A DNA stretch of 64,000 nucleotides from assembly GCA_963556145.1 (NCBI GenBank), contig OY744467.1:5642001-5706000 (forward strand). The letters are read 5' to 3'. Positions 1-13,084 of the stretch are shown piece by piece. A program made the position numbers and the translations under genes. How positions within the stretch are numbered: the first letter of the stretch is position 1; every line of letters starts with the position of its first letter. The stretch comes from Hygrocybe punicea (taxonomy: Eukaryota; Basidiomycota; Agaricomycetes; Agaricales; Hygrophoraceae). Under the pieces are notes generated by a model, which made no database searches, was not told the origin of the DNA, and saw nothing but the letters and a program-made list of their open reading frames with translations.

Positions 1-1143
<1,143 letters not shown>

Positions 1144-1383
1144 GTTATTGGTCAAGGGGAAGCTTCCTCGGTCACAACAGTTACGAGAGGTTACAACATA
1201 GATTGAACATAGATTGAACACACGAAATTTGCGTTTGTTTGTTTCAAGCCAAAGCATAAAAAGCATGAATAAAAGCTTCCAAAAAACATGAAAAAGTGGC
1301 TGAAAAAAGCCGAGAAGCCCGAAACATGGTCAAGTGGCTGAAAATTTTACTGATGAAGTTCCCCAAGTTCCCAGACTCCATCC

Positions 1384-3301
1384 TCATTCCTTGGCCAACT
1401 TTCCGTGTGAAGTCTTTTCCAGAATTTCAGACAATCTCGTTGTTACGTCCGTAGCCATCCAGCCGTCCCACTCGACGTCGGCAAGGTTCCGCAGATGACC
1501 CTGAATTTCGGGCGAGATGGAATCACGTACTCGGTGTAGTCCACAACCTTCCCCGATAGACAACAGGTCATGAATGGTAGAAACAATCCAGTAATCGATG
1601 CAGCTATCTGGGCGATCGTAGAGTTGATGAAATCTGCAAATGTGAATCCATCAACAATGATGCAGCATCCACGGCAAGAACGACGGACGTCATAACCCTA
1701 AAAAGGACAGCACACACGTCTCTGTCCAGAAGCGCTGGGACAAGCCAGTCGTAGTTGACGGTGCTGCGTACAGCCCTACAAAGCCAAGAGAATGACTTCC
1801 AGCTGATGGTATCACGTTCCTTGTTACGATTCGCGACAACCAGCGCGTCCAGACGGGGGATGAGAGACAACCCGTTGGGGCCATGGATATGGCGGCGATG
1901 AGAGACATGATCGTCTGCGTAGGCAACAAAGAATTGAACCCCACATGCGTGCTCAGCGTGATCCTCGATTCCTCTGAAAGAGTGTCATGAGTAAAAGGAA
2001 AGTTATCCGTGATAGTAGCATTGTTCTCACTCTGGTTCACCGAAAACCTTTCTTTCCACGTTGTCTAATGGTCCTCCTGTTCGAGCCAGTCTCTCCAATA
2101 TCTGTCTGCCTTGAGGTAGGAAGTACGCTTGAGTGAGAAATTCGAAGGCATGCCTTCTCGATATGCAAGAAGTCCCATAATTGAGTTCGTTTAAGGCACA
2201 GACTATGAGCTCAGTCATCATGTAACTGAAGTCGGTCATGTCGATCCTTTCCTGAAGCAAGACTTCGCGAAGTTTGATTGCTAGATTGTCTGGAACAGTG
2301 ATATCTTCACGCAGAAAGTCTCTGCGCCAAGGATTACTTGAAGTCATCTCTGAATCAGTTGAAACTCACAGAGGAGCTACCCTTAGGGATATGGTCCAGA
2401 ACGTCGCGTCCTTGTCTCTATCCTCGAAACCGAGCGACAACAAAGATTCCCTAAGACTGGTCGCGTACGCCAAAGATTTGGTTTGAAAGCGTGATGAGTA
2501 GCCCTCGCTGAAAGAGGTAAGTGATATCGTAAACCAGTTGCTGAAATGCCAGTAAAAATCTTACCTTGATAGTTCCAAGATGTCATCCACTAAGCGATTG
2601 AGAGGTCGCTTCTTCTTCTCGAGCAATCTGATTTTCCTAACAATATCTTGCTCCTTCTCCATACCCTTGAGCAGCCTCCCCATCAACCATAACCGTCTGC
2701 GTATCTCGAGGGGTGCCAGGATCTGGAGGATCTTTTCGCCCAGGCGAGTAAGAAGTGATTCAGATAAGTGACCAATACCACGGCTGGATCGGGATGATAT
2801 TGTCCTGTCGGCCAAGCTTTCCCTCCAGCTCCGAATGTCGGTGAGGCTTGGACTAGCAAAGGGGACAAATGGACGTTTGTAGGAAATGGTATTTTTGGAA
2901 GCAATTGAATACAGAGAACTAGTGTCCCCCGCGGAGAGGAGCAATTTGGCTGGGACGACACTCTCTGGTGGATCCAGAAGGCTCGCATAGCCGGCATCCT
3001 GTCAGAATGAGCAGTATCAGTACATCTTGTCGGATTGGTGCTCGAAAGAATTTACCATGGTGTTCACCCACTCGTCTATTTTTTCATCGGTGAGTTGGAG
3101 ATGACAAAGGTCGCGGATCGTGAAGCAGTGAGAGTGGCTCTTCGTATCGCACTTCCATCGAGCCTGGAGACGTCGCTTGTATTGGGCCTTATTCCGTGTT
3201 ACCAACTCTTCGTTTTCGACTTCCTCGTCCCGGACCTTCTCCTCGACGCAAGACTTGGTGGTTTCCTGCTGTTCGATTCCAGAGCCACTGTGATCGTTCA
3301 T
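1384..3301 (-). CDS. Uncharacterised 547-aa protein, six exons
   Basis: I do not recognise the family. Reading on the minus strand, the exons are 3301-3056, 2998-2565, 2507-2370, 2321-2031, 1973-1689 and 1633-1384; introns are 48-57 nt and phases agree, giving 548 codons with TGA at 1386-1384. The start is the first ATG of the frame (MNDHSGSG). An N-terminal Glu-rich, charged stretch is followed by a segment with WKCDTK and by mostly helical sequence with basic KIRLLEKKKRP. The fourth and fifth exons contain acidic/histidine-rich blocks (EDHAEHACG, DDHVSHRRH), and the last exon has DYWIVSTIHDLLSIGEG. No signal peptide or membrane segment is obvious. The last 5' splice site (1688) is the least certain. 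It is divergent from the membrane-protein gene at 3720. It could be a lineage-specific basidiomycete protein. Confidence 0.72.
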
Positions 3302-3719
3302 GGCGGTCTGAGAAAAGTATCGTAGTCGGGCGCAATGCAATTTATGTTGGCTGCGATAACCTGTGACCTCGTGGTGGGAGTCTGATGCTGTATGTCACTG
3401 GTATGGTCTGATGGAAATGCACAGGGTCATTGTATCTGGAATACTTATATGGTTTCGAGGCTATACAGAGGATCCGGCCACGGTGGAGCGGTGGGGCGAT
3501 AAGACCTTGCAGACAGGGTCCTACATAGACTTAGGTGAGCGGAATCCATGTTGAGCATTTGGGTTCTGTGTACAAATATACGCCTTTTCTAGCAGGGCTG
3601 CACCGCCATTCATCATAATGAGTTCTCGTGTTTCGTAAGGCGCCCGCTAATCAAATCAAACCTGCTTGCATTAGGGATGGCTCCGAACGTTTCTGACGCC
3701 TAACCAACCGTTCATTGCG
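3302..3719. other. Divergent intergenic region between the 547-aa and membrane-protein genes
   Basis: 418 bp between two outward-reading start codons, so it must hold both promoters. I see no convincing open frame, repeat or clear TATA box. Confidence 0.5.
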
Positions 3720-5216
3720 ATGTCGACGAACAATCAAGCAAATCAATGCTCGATAAACAACCCCGATATCAGTGGAACTGGCGTCAGAGTTAGCTTCTAT
3801 TTGCAAGATTTCTTGCTAGGTTCGCTTCTTCGGTAATCGTACATTCATTCGTGGCTGATTCGCTCATGTACAGTCTTGCTTGTCGATCGCTCATGGAAAG
3901 CTGCGCCTGATGCATTGTGGACCTTTATCACGTCAAGCTTTGGGTTAACTATCGCAGCGATCATCCAAACCAACCAAAAGCAACTATCTTTCTTCCAGGC
4001 ACTTCAAGTTTCGAACTTGGTTTGGTACGTTGCCGAACGGCCATAATCATGCTAAAGCTCATTATAACTTCAGGCTTGCAAATTTTGGGATTTTCCTTGC
4101 GCTTGCTGCGTATTCGCGAAGGAAGACAAGTAGGCGCGCAAGTGATCGCAAAGCCCCCAAATTCGATGTCTACGTCAAGTATGGTGCCATCTTGCAAACA
4201 TTTCTCTCAGTGTCCTTGACGATTTACTTATGGTAGGCGTTAGATTTTCCTTCGAAGGCAATCTTTAACATCCTGCTCCTTAAGGAAAAATGCCAGCACA
4301 TTTGGAAATGAATCTAGGGCCTGCTTTGCTTCCCTCAAATATGTCCTTTTCGTATTCGACATCCCTGTCGAAGGTGCAGGCCGAATAGTCGCATTGACGA
4401 TATCCACCTTGCTCCTTAGCTGCTACGTGTTCCTCACTTTCTTGGAACTTTTATTCGGCCATTTGTCTCGACAGCGGAAGGCGAAAATGGCACAAAATGC
4501 AACAGGAAATGGACGACCACACCTGCCAGCCAGGATCCGCGAAAGCAGCACCTTTGCTTCCTTCTCTTCCTCTGCCACGAATTCCACCAGTGTGAGGTCG
4601 CCTAACAGCATTCATCGCAACACAACTATATCAGTTACAAAGTCACACGGAGAATCGGCGGGGACAGAAACAAATAAAGCACAAGGATCCACGCACCGGC
4701 CGAAATATAGGTGTATATTCTTCCCGTCCAACCACTGTTTACTTGACTAACCACCTGTTATTCTGCAATCACCTTGACCAAGGTGGTTCCGGTGTGATCC
4801 ATTGTTCTTGAGCATCGCACTGGTCCAAATGGTGATCTTCACGTACTTTGTCGTCTCCAATGAGTTACTATTGGTACGCAATCCTGGTCCAGACAATTCT
4901 GCTGGACAATGGGGTTTTGGTCAGGTACGATCACTGCCCTTATCGGGCCGATGGCATTGACCAACTTGTTCGCAAGATTTTTGCTATGGTTGTCGTTATG
5001 CCTTCCATAATTTCAATGATTCAGGCGTTCGATGAAGTTGGAATCAGACGTCCTCAACCACGAAAGAGGTCTCAGAGACAAGTAATCAAGGTATAAAAAT
5101 GCTCAATCAAATCGATTGAACAAATGGAGACACTTATGGATCAATTTCAGGAGGCTTCTGATACCTTGAATAATGCAGATCAAAGATTTAGACAGACTCT
5201 GGCCCCGAATGTTTGA
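3720..5216 (+). CDS. Multi-pass membrane protein, 385 aa, uncharacterised basidiomycete-type family
   Basis: Exons: 3720-3819, 3874-4024, 4074-4232, 4285-4710, 4783-4924, 4977-5090 and 5151-5216; introns are 49-72 nt and the phases close to 386 codons. The N-terminus has CSINNPDISGTGVRVSFYLQ, a block I associate with an uncharacterised basidiomycete membrane-protein family. Hydrophobic segments follow in FLLVLLV, the WTFITSSFGLTIAAII region, the LANFGIFLALAAY region, the YGAILQTFLSVSLTIYLW region, the IVALTISTLLLSCYVFL region, the FLSIALVQMVIFTYFVV region and the IFAMVVVMPSIISMI region, suggesting about seven membrane spans. A long hydrophilic Ser/Thr-rich loop (about residues 220-280) sits before the penultimate spans. 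NELLLVRNPGPDNSAGQWGFGQ-type sequence precedes the last span. The last exon is optional: without its 60-nt intron the protein would stop at 5096. Function is unknown. Confidence 0.82.
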
Positions 5217-5564
5217 TCGCAGATTCGGCTACTTCGGTAGTACTGAGACTCTATTATTGGATTTACAGACATTGAACGGGTAGACCTGTTGAACGGTTTG
5301 AATATTGGAATGTCCCCGGCCCTTTGGTGATCACTCCCGGTAACTTTCCCACGCGTGGCATCCTGGCCCCAGATACATCGATCCGGTGACCCATGTATAT
5401 ATGCTCGATACACTTCTCGTTTAGGGTGATGTCCTCATTTAGGGTAACATCCTTCTGATTCTGGGGGCAAAGTTTCTCATTAAGGGAGGGGGGTGTGTGT
5501 GTGCCAAAGTTCAGTAAATATGGCATTGTTCAGTTAGTGATACCAGTACTACAGTTGATAAATA
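5217..5564. other. Intergenic stretch between host gene and Crypton relic
   Basis: No supported gene. It holds a short G/T-rich run near 5488-5505 and two TTAGGG-type hexamers around 5423-5445, too few to mean a telomere. Confidence 0.45.
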
Positions 5565-8500
5565 TTATGGATATGACAGTGCCGTACGAACCACCTCTTG
5601 GTAACCAACACCCCCCTTCTTCTGCAAGTAGTCGCAGAAGCTGCGTGCTTTGAATTTGGGCTCGTACTTTTCTGCAAGGAAGTGGAGGGCCAGGGCCGTG
5701 CTGCACCATGGCCTCCCTGAAAGCTCCATGATCAGGTCCACAACCTTTTTCCGACGTGCCCCCTTGGTCTTCTGCCCACCTTCATTTCACCTCCATTTTG
5801 GCCCCCAGTTCTCGACAAGCTGTCTCACCAACAAGAATCCATTCAGTCCTTTGGCCTACTCAGTCCAGATGTCAGAGACCTGACTGATGGGCTGGTACCG
5901 ATAGTACGGCAGGTAACCACTCTCCACCCATTCCCACTGGTGCTTGAGAACCCGCTCTGTGCCAAACTTGTTCAGGAGAGCCATCCATGCAGTCTGGTGC
6001 TGACCAGACACTACATGACCTGCGGAGTGGGCCATTCCAGTGACCAAAGCTGGAACCGGGGCTGGTTCTGGTGCACTGAGTGGTGGATGATTCTCTCAGT
6101 GGCCAACCGATACCACCACAGGTGGACTGTCCCCACCAGCAGCATGTGGCTGCGGCGAGATCACCTCTGATGCAGGAGGCAGCCCGGTGAACCTGATGGT
6201 GACCATAAGGCCCAAGCTTAGCATGGGGATGGCTGGCGGTGATGGTGGTGGCAGTGGCGGCAGCAAAGTGGGAGCTGCGTGAGTTCAGTCAATTAGAGGG
6301 GGGTGCAGACAGCAGGTGGGCGCAAGCTTGAAAGATTTGCCTACCTTTTGTGTTCTTCTTTCCCCAGCGTGATTCTCTGGAGCTGAGGAGAACCCCAAGC
6401 ATCCCCTCCATCTGCTGGTATTGCTCACTCATGAGACTCCACCTCCATTGGTTCTCCTCCCTCTCCTTCTCCTGTGCAAGGGTGACTTCGGACACCAGGC
6501 CACGGATGCTGCAGACCAGGTGCTCTGGGAGGGCATCAAACGCAAGAGCGGCATCCCACTCTGCCTTGGTGAGAACAGCTGTGGAGCTGGCGGCAAAGGT
6601 GGCAAAGGCAGATGTGTTGAAAGGTTCAAACCAAAAGATTGGGGAGGTAGGATGATGGAAGAACAGCACAGCGGCATCTTGAAGGAGCATGACCCAGAGC
6701 CACCTGAGCACCCGAAGAAATTGCTTTAGGGCTATGTCACGGCCTTGGGCATCAGCAGCAGCCCAGGTTTCAAGTGCCACCTCTTGGGCTTCAACCCAAG
6801 GAAACACAGTGGCAAGGAACTCAGAAGGCAGTTCTGTGCATGACTCAGTTGGTGAGATGGGGGAGTTGGGCACAACAGAGAAGGGGGCAAGCTTTGACCT
6901 ACCGATTGATTCTCTGGGCAGGCTGTACATCTCAGGCTTGCATCCATTGAACATTGCAGTGGCAAGGACAGCATCGACTGGGAGGGCACAGTCATAGACA
7001 TTTTGGAAAGAGCCACTCTCATTCCAGCCACCGAGGGCCTTTGTTCCCATTGACGATGCGCCATGGGCCCGAGCGGTTAGGGCAGTGTAGAACCGCCCAG
7101 CATGGGTGACCTTCGTGAGGGAGATGGAGTTCTTTTTGTGCATGTTTGCAACACGCTCGTGATGATCTGCAGGTGAGTGTGAAGGTTAGCATGGAGGGTC
7201 AGCCAAAATGCCACAGAACTGACTGTCATAGGTCATTTTCTTGGTGACCAATGTGGTCCAAAAGAGGTAGTTGTCATACCAGGGATGATAGCCATACTCG
7301 CCATAGTTGGGCTGGCCAAATATGGGCTCAAAGTCTGGCACAGGTGCCGAGTTTGCATTGAAGTGGGCAAAAAAGAGGAGTGCTACGGCACTGATGGGGC
7401 ACAACTCCACCAATTGGTGTCTAATTGCCCCATGCTCATCAACATGGCCATGTTGATTGTGTTTTGCATTGTCTGCAAGGGCGGCAAGAACCTGGGGAGT
7501 GGCAGGTGGGGGGGGGGGGACCACTGATATCAGCAACAACCCCACTCGAGAGGAAGGCTGGCCACTTACTGGCACTTTGTAACCCAGGTGGACATCATCC
7601 ATGGGAATCTCTGACATGAACAGGTCAGACCATTTGAGCATGCGAATGCTCTCCCCCCGGAATGTGGTTGTGGCAGAAAGCAGAAGCATTGCACGGTCAC
7701 GGATGCCAACTAGGACCTGATGTGGACCTGAAAACTGTGTGAGGCACCAGAGGGAGCAGCGCTTGAGCTCCTTGGAGGTATACGCATCTGTAATAGAAAT
7801 AAATAAATAAATAAAATTGAGATAAGAGCTAAGCCGAGAACGAGGAAGGTAGAATCAACCTACCCGAAGAGCTCCCAGCAGCCTTCAGTGCCTGTGATTG
7901 CTCAATCTGTCTTGGCTCATTATGCTTCAAACAGGTCTCCAGGGTGTGGATACGGTTGTCATTACGGAGCGAGGCCTGTGCCTCCGGGATGTGTGTGTAG
8001 AGGTGGTGATGCTGGAAGCACCAGTATTCAAGGGCCGAGATCATCTGCGCAACATGGGACTTGCCAACCGAGGATCCTGCAATTGTCTCAGAGCTGCCAT
8101 GCTTTTGCTGGCAGGAGCCCCCCATCAGCATATATGATTTGGGGGACAAGGACATGGTACGCACCTTTTCACGGCCTATCTCATGCTCCAGAAACATCAC
8201 AGCCTTCACTGGTGTAACTGGGAAGGCTGGTAGCAGCGTGGGCTGGCCACAGCCAGAGCCCTGAGTGAGCCGGTACTGGTACTGGCTCCACCACTTCTTG
8301 TAGTTCTTGAGGTGACGTTGATATGTCTTCGAGGTCTGCTTTTTGGCCTGGACAAGCCTTGCCTGGTTTTGCCGGACCACATGGGACTCCACCTCCAGTT
8401 GGACAAGAGCGGCCTGCATCCCAGCAGAAACAGTCGATGGGTGTCCTGGGTGCATGCTGAAAGGCTCGAGAGGGGTTTGGCCCTCATTGACACATTATGC

Positions 8501-8689
8501 AGCCTCACCAGGACAGGGAGGGGCCATGATGGAGGGCTCTGGGGAGGTTCGGCCCCCGCTGGCAGCCTCTGCTGCCCCTCCTGGAGAAAAATAAATAAAT
8601 TGCGACATGGGGGTGCTGTCGGCACCACCCTTGCATTGGGAGGCAAGGCGACGGCACTTGCTGATGGGGGCGACATCAGACTCGGACAT
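5565..8689 (-). pseudogene. Crypton-type tyrosine recombinase (Ndc10_II-like core plus GCR1_C-like end), decayed
   Basis: Cryptons move by a tyrosine recombinase rather than a DDE transposase. On the minus strand the frame starts at ATG 8689 (or at the later ATG 8455) and ends at TAA 5567-5565. Introns I infer: 7863-7788, 7569-7492, 7223-7167 and 6344-6275, all GT..AG. An N-terminal helical DNA-binding part (SKTYQRHLKNYKKWW, about 8350) is followed by RDRAMLLLSATTTFRGESIR, LADNAKHNQ and the catalytic block KVTHAGRFYTALTARAHGA...ALGGW (about 7115-7020), which matches the fungal Crypton pattern with K, H, R and W/Y positions. A Pro-rich linker leads to a GCR1_C-like end (WVESGYLPYYRYQPISQVSDIW). 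Four in-frame stops break it: TAA 8494-8492, TGA 6098-6096, TAG 5858-5856 and TGA 5789-5787. Each can arise by a single C:G to T:A change. Confidence 0.85.
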
Positions 8690-8729
8690 GGTGACACGTT
8701 TTAGGGTGCTGGACGAGGAGGGGGCATGC

Positions 8730-8985
8730 AGCATGCATCAGCCCAAGAAAGAAAAAAAAAGGAAGTGAAAGAAATTCACGTCGAGAAGGGAGCGCTGGAG
8801 CGCTCTGGACGGTTTTGAAGGTGGCCAAGCATGGAGGGCCTTGGAGCGAGGTGCAGGCATGCATCAGCCCAAGAAACAAGACGAAAAAAAACTCATGTCG
8901 ATGATGGAACACCGAAGTGCTCTGGACAGTTTTGAACGTTTCCAAGGATGGAGGGGCTTGGGGCATCGCTCGCGGCCATGCACGA
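8730..8985. repeat. Two diverged direct repeats upstream of the Crypton gene
   Basis: GCATGCATCAGCCCAAGAAA occurs near 8731 and 8857. Each copy is followed by an A-rich run, then CTCTGGAC(G/A)GTTTTGAA and a CCAAG(C/G)ATGGAGGG(C/G)CTTGG block. The unit is about 125 bp. It sits 5' of the recombinase frame, so it could hold promoter or recombinase-binding sites; that role is inference. Confidence 0.6.
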
Positions 8986-9624
8986 GCTCAGGTGATGTGA
9001 CGTGAGGGAGGGGAGGGGAAGAAGGGCTGGGAGGGTAAGGAACATGAGTGGGGGGAAAGGAGAGCAGGGGAGCGAGGGAGAGAGGACTCGAGACTCACCA
9101 GAAAACTTAGCCTAGCTTGAGATTAAGGGCATGGAGCGTGCTGGCGATGTGATAGCGTGAAGAGGGGAGGAGGGGGGTGCTGATATTGAGCTTGTCCAGA
9201 AGGGAGGGGGTTTTGCAACCAGAAGGAGGAGGCGAGGGGGAGGCGAATGGGGGAGGTATTATGAGGACTTGTAAGGTAACAGGAGGGAGGGGAGCAAGCC
9301 TGGGTGGCGGTGGCGGCGCTCGCGATGCAAATGAGGTGGTGATGGTGATGGGGGAGAGAGAAGAGGGCCTTGGCCGAAAAGGAAACGCTAGTGGAGATCA
9401 GGATCGCGCGATCATGGCCAAACAAAGCCCGATTAGGCAACCCGCCTGGCAACGGCCGTGTATTGGGGTGGTGACGCTTCTTTGCTTACGCGGGGGTCAT
9501 CATTGAGGTGCCCACTGGTACCCCAGGGTATACCTTATGTATGAGCACGTGGGTATGTAGTTCATCTCTTGGCTTGTGTTTTCAGTCAGGGGTATTCTGT
9601 ATGGCAGACCGTTCTGGACAAAAC
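8986..9624. other. G-rich spacer left of TIR element
   Basis: Purine-rich on the + strand (many GGGAGGGG runs at 9000-9370). No supported gene. The outer end of the Crypton may lie here, but Cryptons have no terminal inverted repeats, so I cannot place it. Confidence 0.4.
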
Positions 9625-11565
9625 CATGCATTCTGGAGTTCTCCAGAGAATTTCTCCAGAGAACTCAAGGGAAATTCTCTAGTCTCTGGAGAAATTTTCT
9701 AGGCCCTGGAGAAATTCTCTTGACCCTGGAGAAATTCTCTAGCTCCTCAAGAAACTCTCTGGCTCCTAGATGGGCCTGGGGATGGTGATGGGGAGTGAGA
9801 CAGGGTGGATGGGGAGATAGGGATGGAGATATCACAGTAGATGAGGGCAATAGTTGGATAAAGAGAGCATTGGGGGGAGATGGGGAGATGGGAATTGGGA
9901 ATCAATGAGCACCAGTAAGCTCAGACAAAAACACACAGATTGGAACAATCCCAAGAGTGTGCTGTATAGAGCACTGGCTGAGGAGGTGTACTTCATTCCA
10001 TTCAGTGCCATCATTACTAGCAGTAAAAGGCAAATGACTGATCACATGACTCTCAGCCTCTCAACACATCACCCCATTCTGGTGCACTCCCACACTCAAC
10101 CACCTCAATAATGACAGTAATGAGGATGAATCCTGTTGGTACAGCATTTTTCTTTAAATATGAATATACTTCATGTACAATGTAAAATGAACAGGGTTTG
10201 GGAACTTTATAAGCATATCAAGTTGTTGATTGATAAGTCAAGGCTTGGTGGTGATGTCCCACTTGTTGATAATCCATGCAGAAATCTTTCAGTTTGAGGT
10301 CACTGCAGAACCTGGCCTTGAAACATTCTTAACACTGCTTACCTCCACCTTACCATTCACCCAGTGTTCACCCAATATAGTGCTGAACCTCATACCAACA
10401 ATAAATATCCAAAGCCTCCTAATTACATTCTCATACACCAATTGAACTGCCATCTTCGCTCTCAATATCCCTGACCCTCCATCATTTTCCTGGATAGTAC
10501 CTGATCACATTGATTTAGGTACACTTGATCTCCCAGCATGGTCTCACGTTCTTGAATACACTTGAGGGTCCTGTGAAGGTTGTGGTTGGCATGATGACGA
10601 GGATGTGCTCATCTTTAATGTAAAACAGGGTATCTGGACATTGGGACTCCTTGCATACCACACCTGGCTGCAGACCTCATTAGCAATCAGAACTTGGTAA
10701 GTCTTGTTAAAATTTTCTGTGCTTCTTCTTTTTCTTATCAACTGCTCAGCAACTGTGAATAGCAAAACAGGTGAATATCTGGTGTTGGGAACACACAAGC
10801 AACCACACCCATTGTTTGTTGGATATGTATCACTTCAGTATACTGTTTAGGTCTATTAGGACTGATAGTTGATTCAGCAGAACATTGTGGATGAAGCAAT
10901 AGTCAGATTTGTCCCCTGCATCCAAGCAGGGTGATAGGGTGCAAACAAGGACTTATTTGACCTCTTAAAGAACAATCAGATATGGGACATTCTGCTTGCA
11001 GTGTCTGCACTTTCCAGTCATTCTCTGCAGCATACCAATTGATATCATATGCAGCCCAGCATAAGTGCCCCCTTCAAAAACACACAGATTGGAACAATCC
11101 CAAGAGTGTGCTCCTGACAATTCCCCATCTCTATCTCCCTGTTCCATCTCTCCATATCGTCCCTCATGCTCTCCTCACTATATCCTGTTATTGTCCCCAT
11201 CCACACCTCTCAATCACTCCCCATCCCCCCATCTAGGGGCTATAGAATTCCAACCATTGCCTCCATCTACCCTGCTACCTCCATCACTATCTCCCCATCC
11301 ACCCTGCTCTCTCACTTCCATCCCCATCCCCAGATAGGGGTCAGAGAATTTCTCCAGGGGCTATACAATTTCTCCTGGGGGTTAGAGAATTTCTCCAGGG
11401 TCTAGAGAATTTCTGCAAGGTCTAGAGAATTTCTCCATGGCCTAGAGAATTTCTCCAGAGAGCTCCAGAGAATTTATCTGGAGGAATTCTCTAGAGAACT
11501 CTAGAGAACCTCTCTAGGGACAATCTCTGGAAAACTCTAGACTCTGGATAACTCTAGAGAACTAT
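9625..11565. mobile_element. Non-coding element with long diverged TIRs built of GAGAATTTCTCCAG-type units
   Basis: The left arm (about 9625-9850) and right arm (about 11250-11540) are inverted copies. Both pass from a TGGGGATGG/CCATCCCC region into 4-7 tandem ~20-bp units of the type CTCTGGAGAAATTCTCTAG. The interior (9850-11250) has no credible reading frame. One 38-nt sequence that begins CAAAAACACACAGATTGG lies in direct orientation at 9926-9963 and 11075-11112. I cannot define a target-site duplication. The arrangement resembles a MITE or a deleted DNA transposon whose subterminal repeats would be transposase-binding sites. Confidence 0.6.
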
Positions 11566-12086
11566 GGTGGACTCGTTACATTTTGCAACTCTGCTTCCAA
11601 CTCCGATGCCCACCATGATGATTCCACACTACCACACCTTCCTTTTTCATTTCCTTTTGTCCTTTGTCTTCTTTTGGCCATTGTTGTTTATTCTTGTTCT
11701 TGTTTTCTTTTTATCCTTTCTACTAGAACAATCCAGACTGACCATGGACACATCCCCACATGACATTGCTGTACCCAAATAGTCTCCTTGCCAACAGACA
11801 TCATTGCCATTGTCTTTTCCCTTGCCTTGACATATTGTTTACTTCATCCCATGACAAACTGATACACAATGGCTGTACTCCCAACACAGCTAATCACCGT
11901 GATTATTATCAGTGTCATCGCTATCACTTTCCTAAGTTTCCTTATCAGTTTTTACCTTGTCATGATCTATCTTTGGCACCGACACCCTTCTGCAATTGAT
12001 ACTTCCGACCTCCACCTTGACAATATCTCAACACATAATTGACAATTGCCATACTTGGATATTTGGTTTCCACTTTCGTATCCCGT
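11566..12086. other. Non-coding pyrimidine-rich stretch left of Gypsy-1
   Basis: CA/CT-rich sequence without a supported frame. A compositionally similar stretch lies to the right of Gypsy-1 at 22910-23632, so both may be remains of one older element split by Gypsy-1. Confidence 0.35.
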
Positions 12087-12791
12087 TGTGACGGCGAGTG
12101 TGGTTGTAGATCCGAATGGGAATCTACTGTGAAGGGTGATCAGCTAGTAGAAGTGATCAAAGGAGTGGCAAGTAGAGAATCCGAGGTCACGTAAGTGGGA
12201 ACCGGAGAGGATTGGACCTTTCCGATTGGTCGGGTTGGTTTCCGATTGATCGGGTTGGTGTCCGATTGGTCGGGTTGGTTTCCGGATTGATTTGGGTGTC
12301 GGATCCGGTTGGGTCGTGGAGTTGACGAAGAGTATTTGGGGATAGTAAGGGCGGGTTTGTTACGGGATAACGGAAAGTGGTGAGAGACTTAGTACGAAAG
12401 GGTTCTGTGCGTTTTGGGGTGAAGAGTCAACTTGTATTATTGGTACAACTATCTCTACATTTTATAGTACTTAAACAAGGCAGTGCTCTGCACAGGCCAG
12501 TTAGGAGAAGAGGCAGTAAACATCAAATCTACTGAAACATATCAACCCGATCAGTGTCTCTACGAAATGTGATAGGAACTGTAGTATAGGAGTGAACCGG
12601 TGTTGATGATTGTCGTGATGAGAACGTATACAATCAGGTTGAGCGCCGCCCTGTGTTACGGATCGGATCCGGATCCGGGTTTGGTGGATTTTGGAACGTA
12701 TTTTGATCGGGTTCGTTATAGGTCTTTGTGCGGATTCAGGCTGTGTCGTATATGTCGGGTTTTCGTGTATAGAGGGACCCTGCCCTCTACA
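12087..12791 (-). repeat. Gypsy-1 3' LTR
   Basis: 705 bp with TG...CA ends. It carries three tandem copies of a 20-mer TCCGATTGRTCGGGTTGGTK near 12218-12280 and, on the minus strand, TATAAAA at 12466-12460, the likely LTR promoter. Confidence 0.92.
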
Positions 12792-12804
12792 TCTCCCCCA
12801 CACT
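12792..12804 (-). promoter_or_regulatory. Gypsy-1 polypurine tract
   Basis: On the minus strand AGTGTGGGGGAGA lies directly 5' of the 3' LTR, the position of plus-strand priming. Confidence 0.6.
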
Positions 12805-13084
12805 TCTAATAGAGACCATCCCTGGTTGATCCGTCGGTCAAATAAGCTCGAGGTCGATCCGGATTGGAATCCAACATGTCGGATTGTCATATGGTCGTAC
12901 AGGTGTGTGCAAGCCGACGGCAACCCGGGGATAATGATAAGAATCCGCGAAAACCCAAGAAGGCAACCGGGGCCGAGCATAAACAAAGCCGCCACGTGAC
13001 TGCGTCAACAACGACACACAAGAAAAAATTTCTTACGCGACATCAACAACAACAACCCCACCAATACTGCTCAGTTATCACAAG

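Noticed and set aside
5420..5450. TTAGGG hexamers suggesting a telomere
   Set aside because: Only two spaced copies occur, far from any array.
8206..8697. A second minus-strand frame at the Crypton N-terminus joined by a GTGAGG..TTTCAG intron (about 8504-8454)
   Set aside because: The splice would enter the wrong frame for the recombinase core; an in-frame TAA is the simpler reading.
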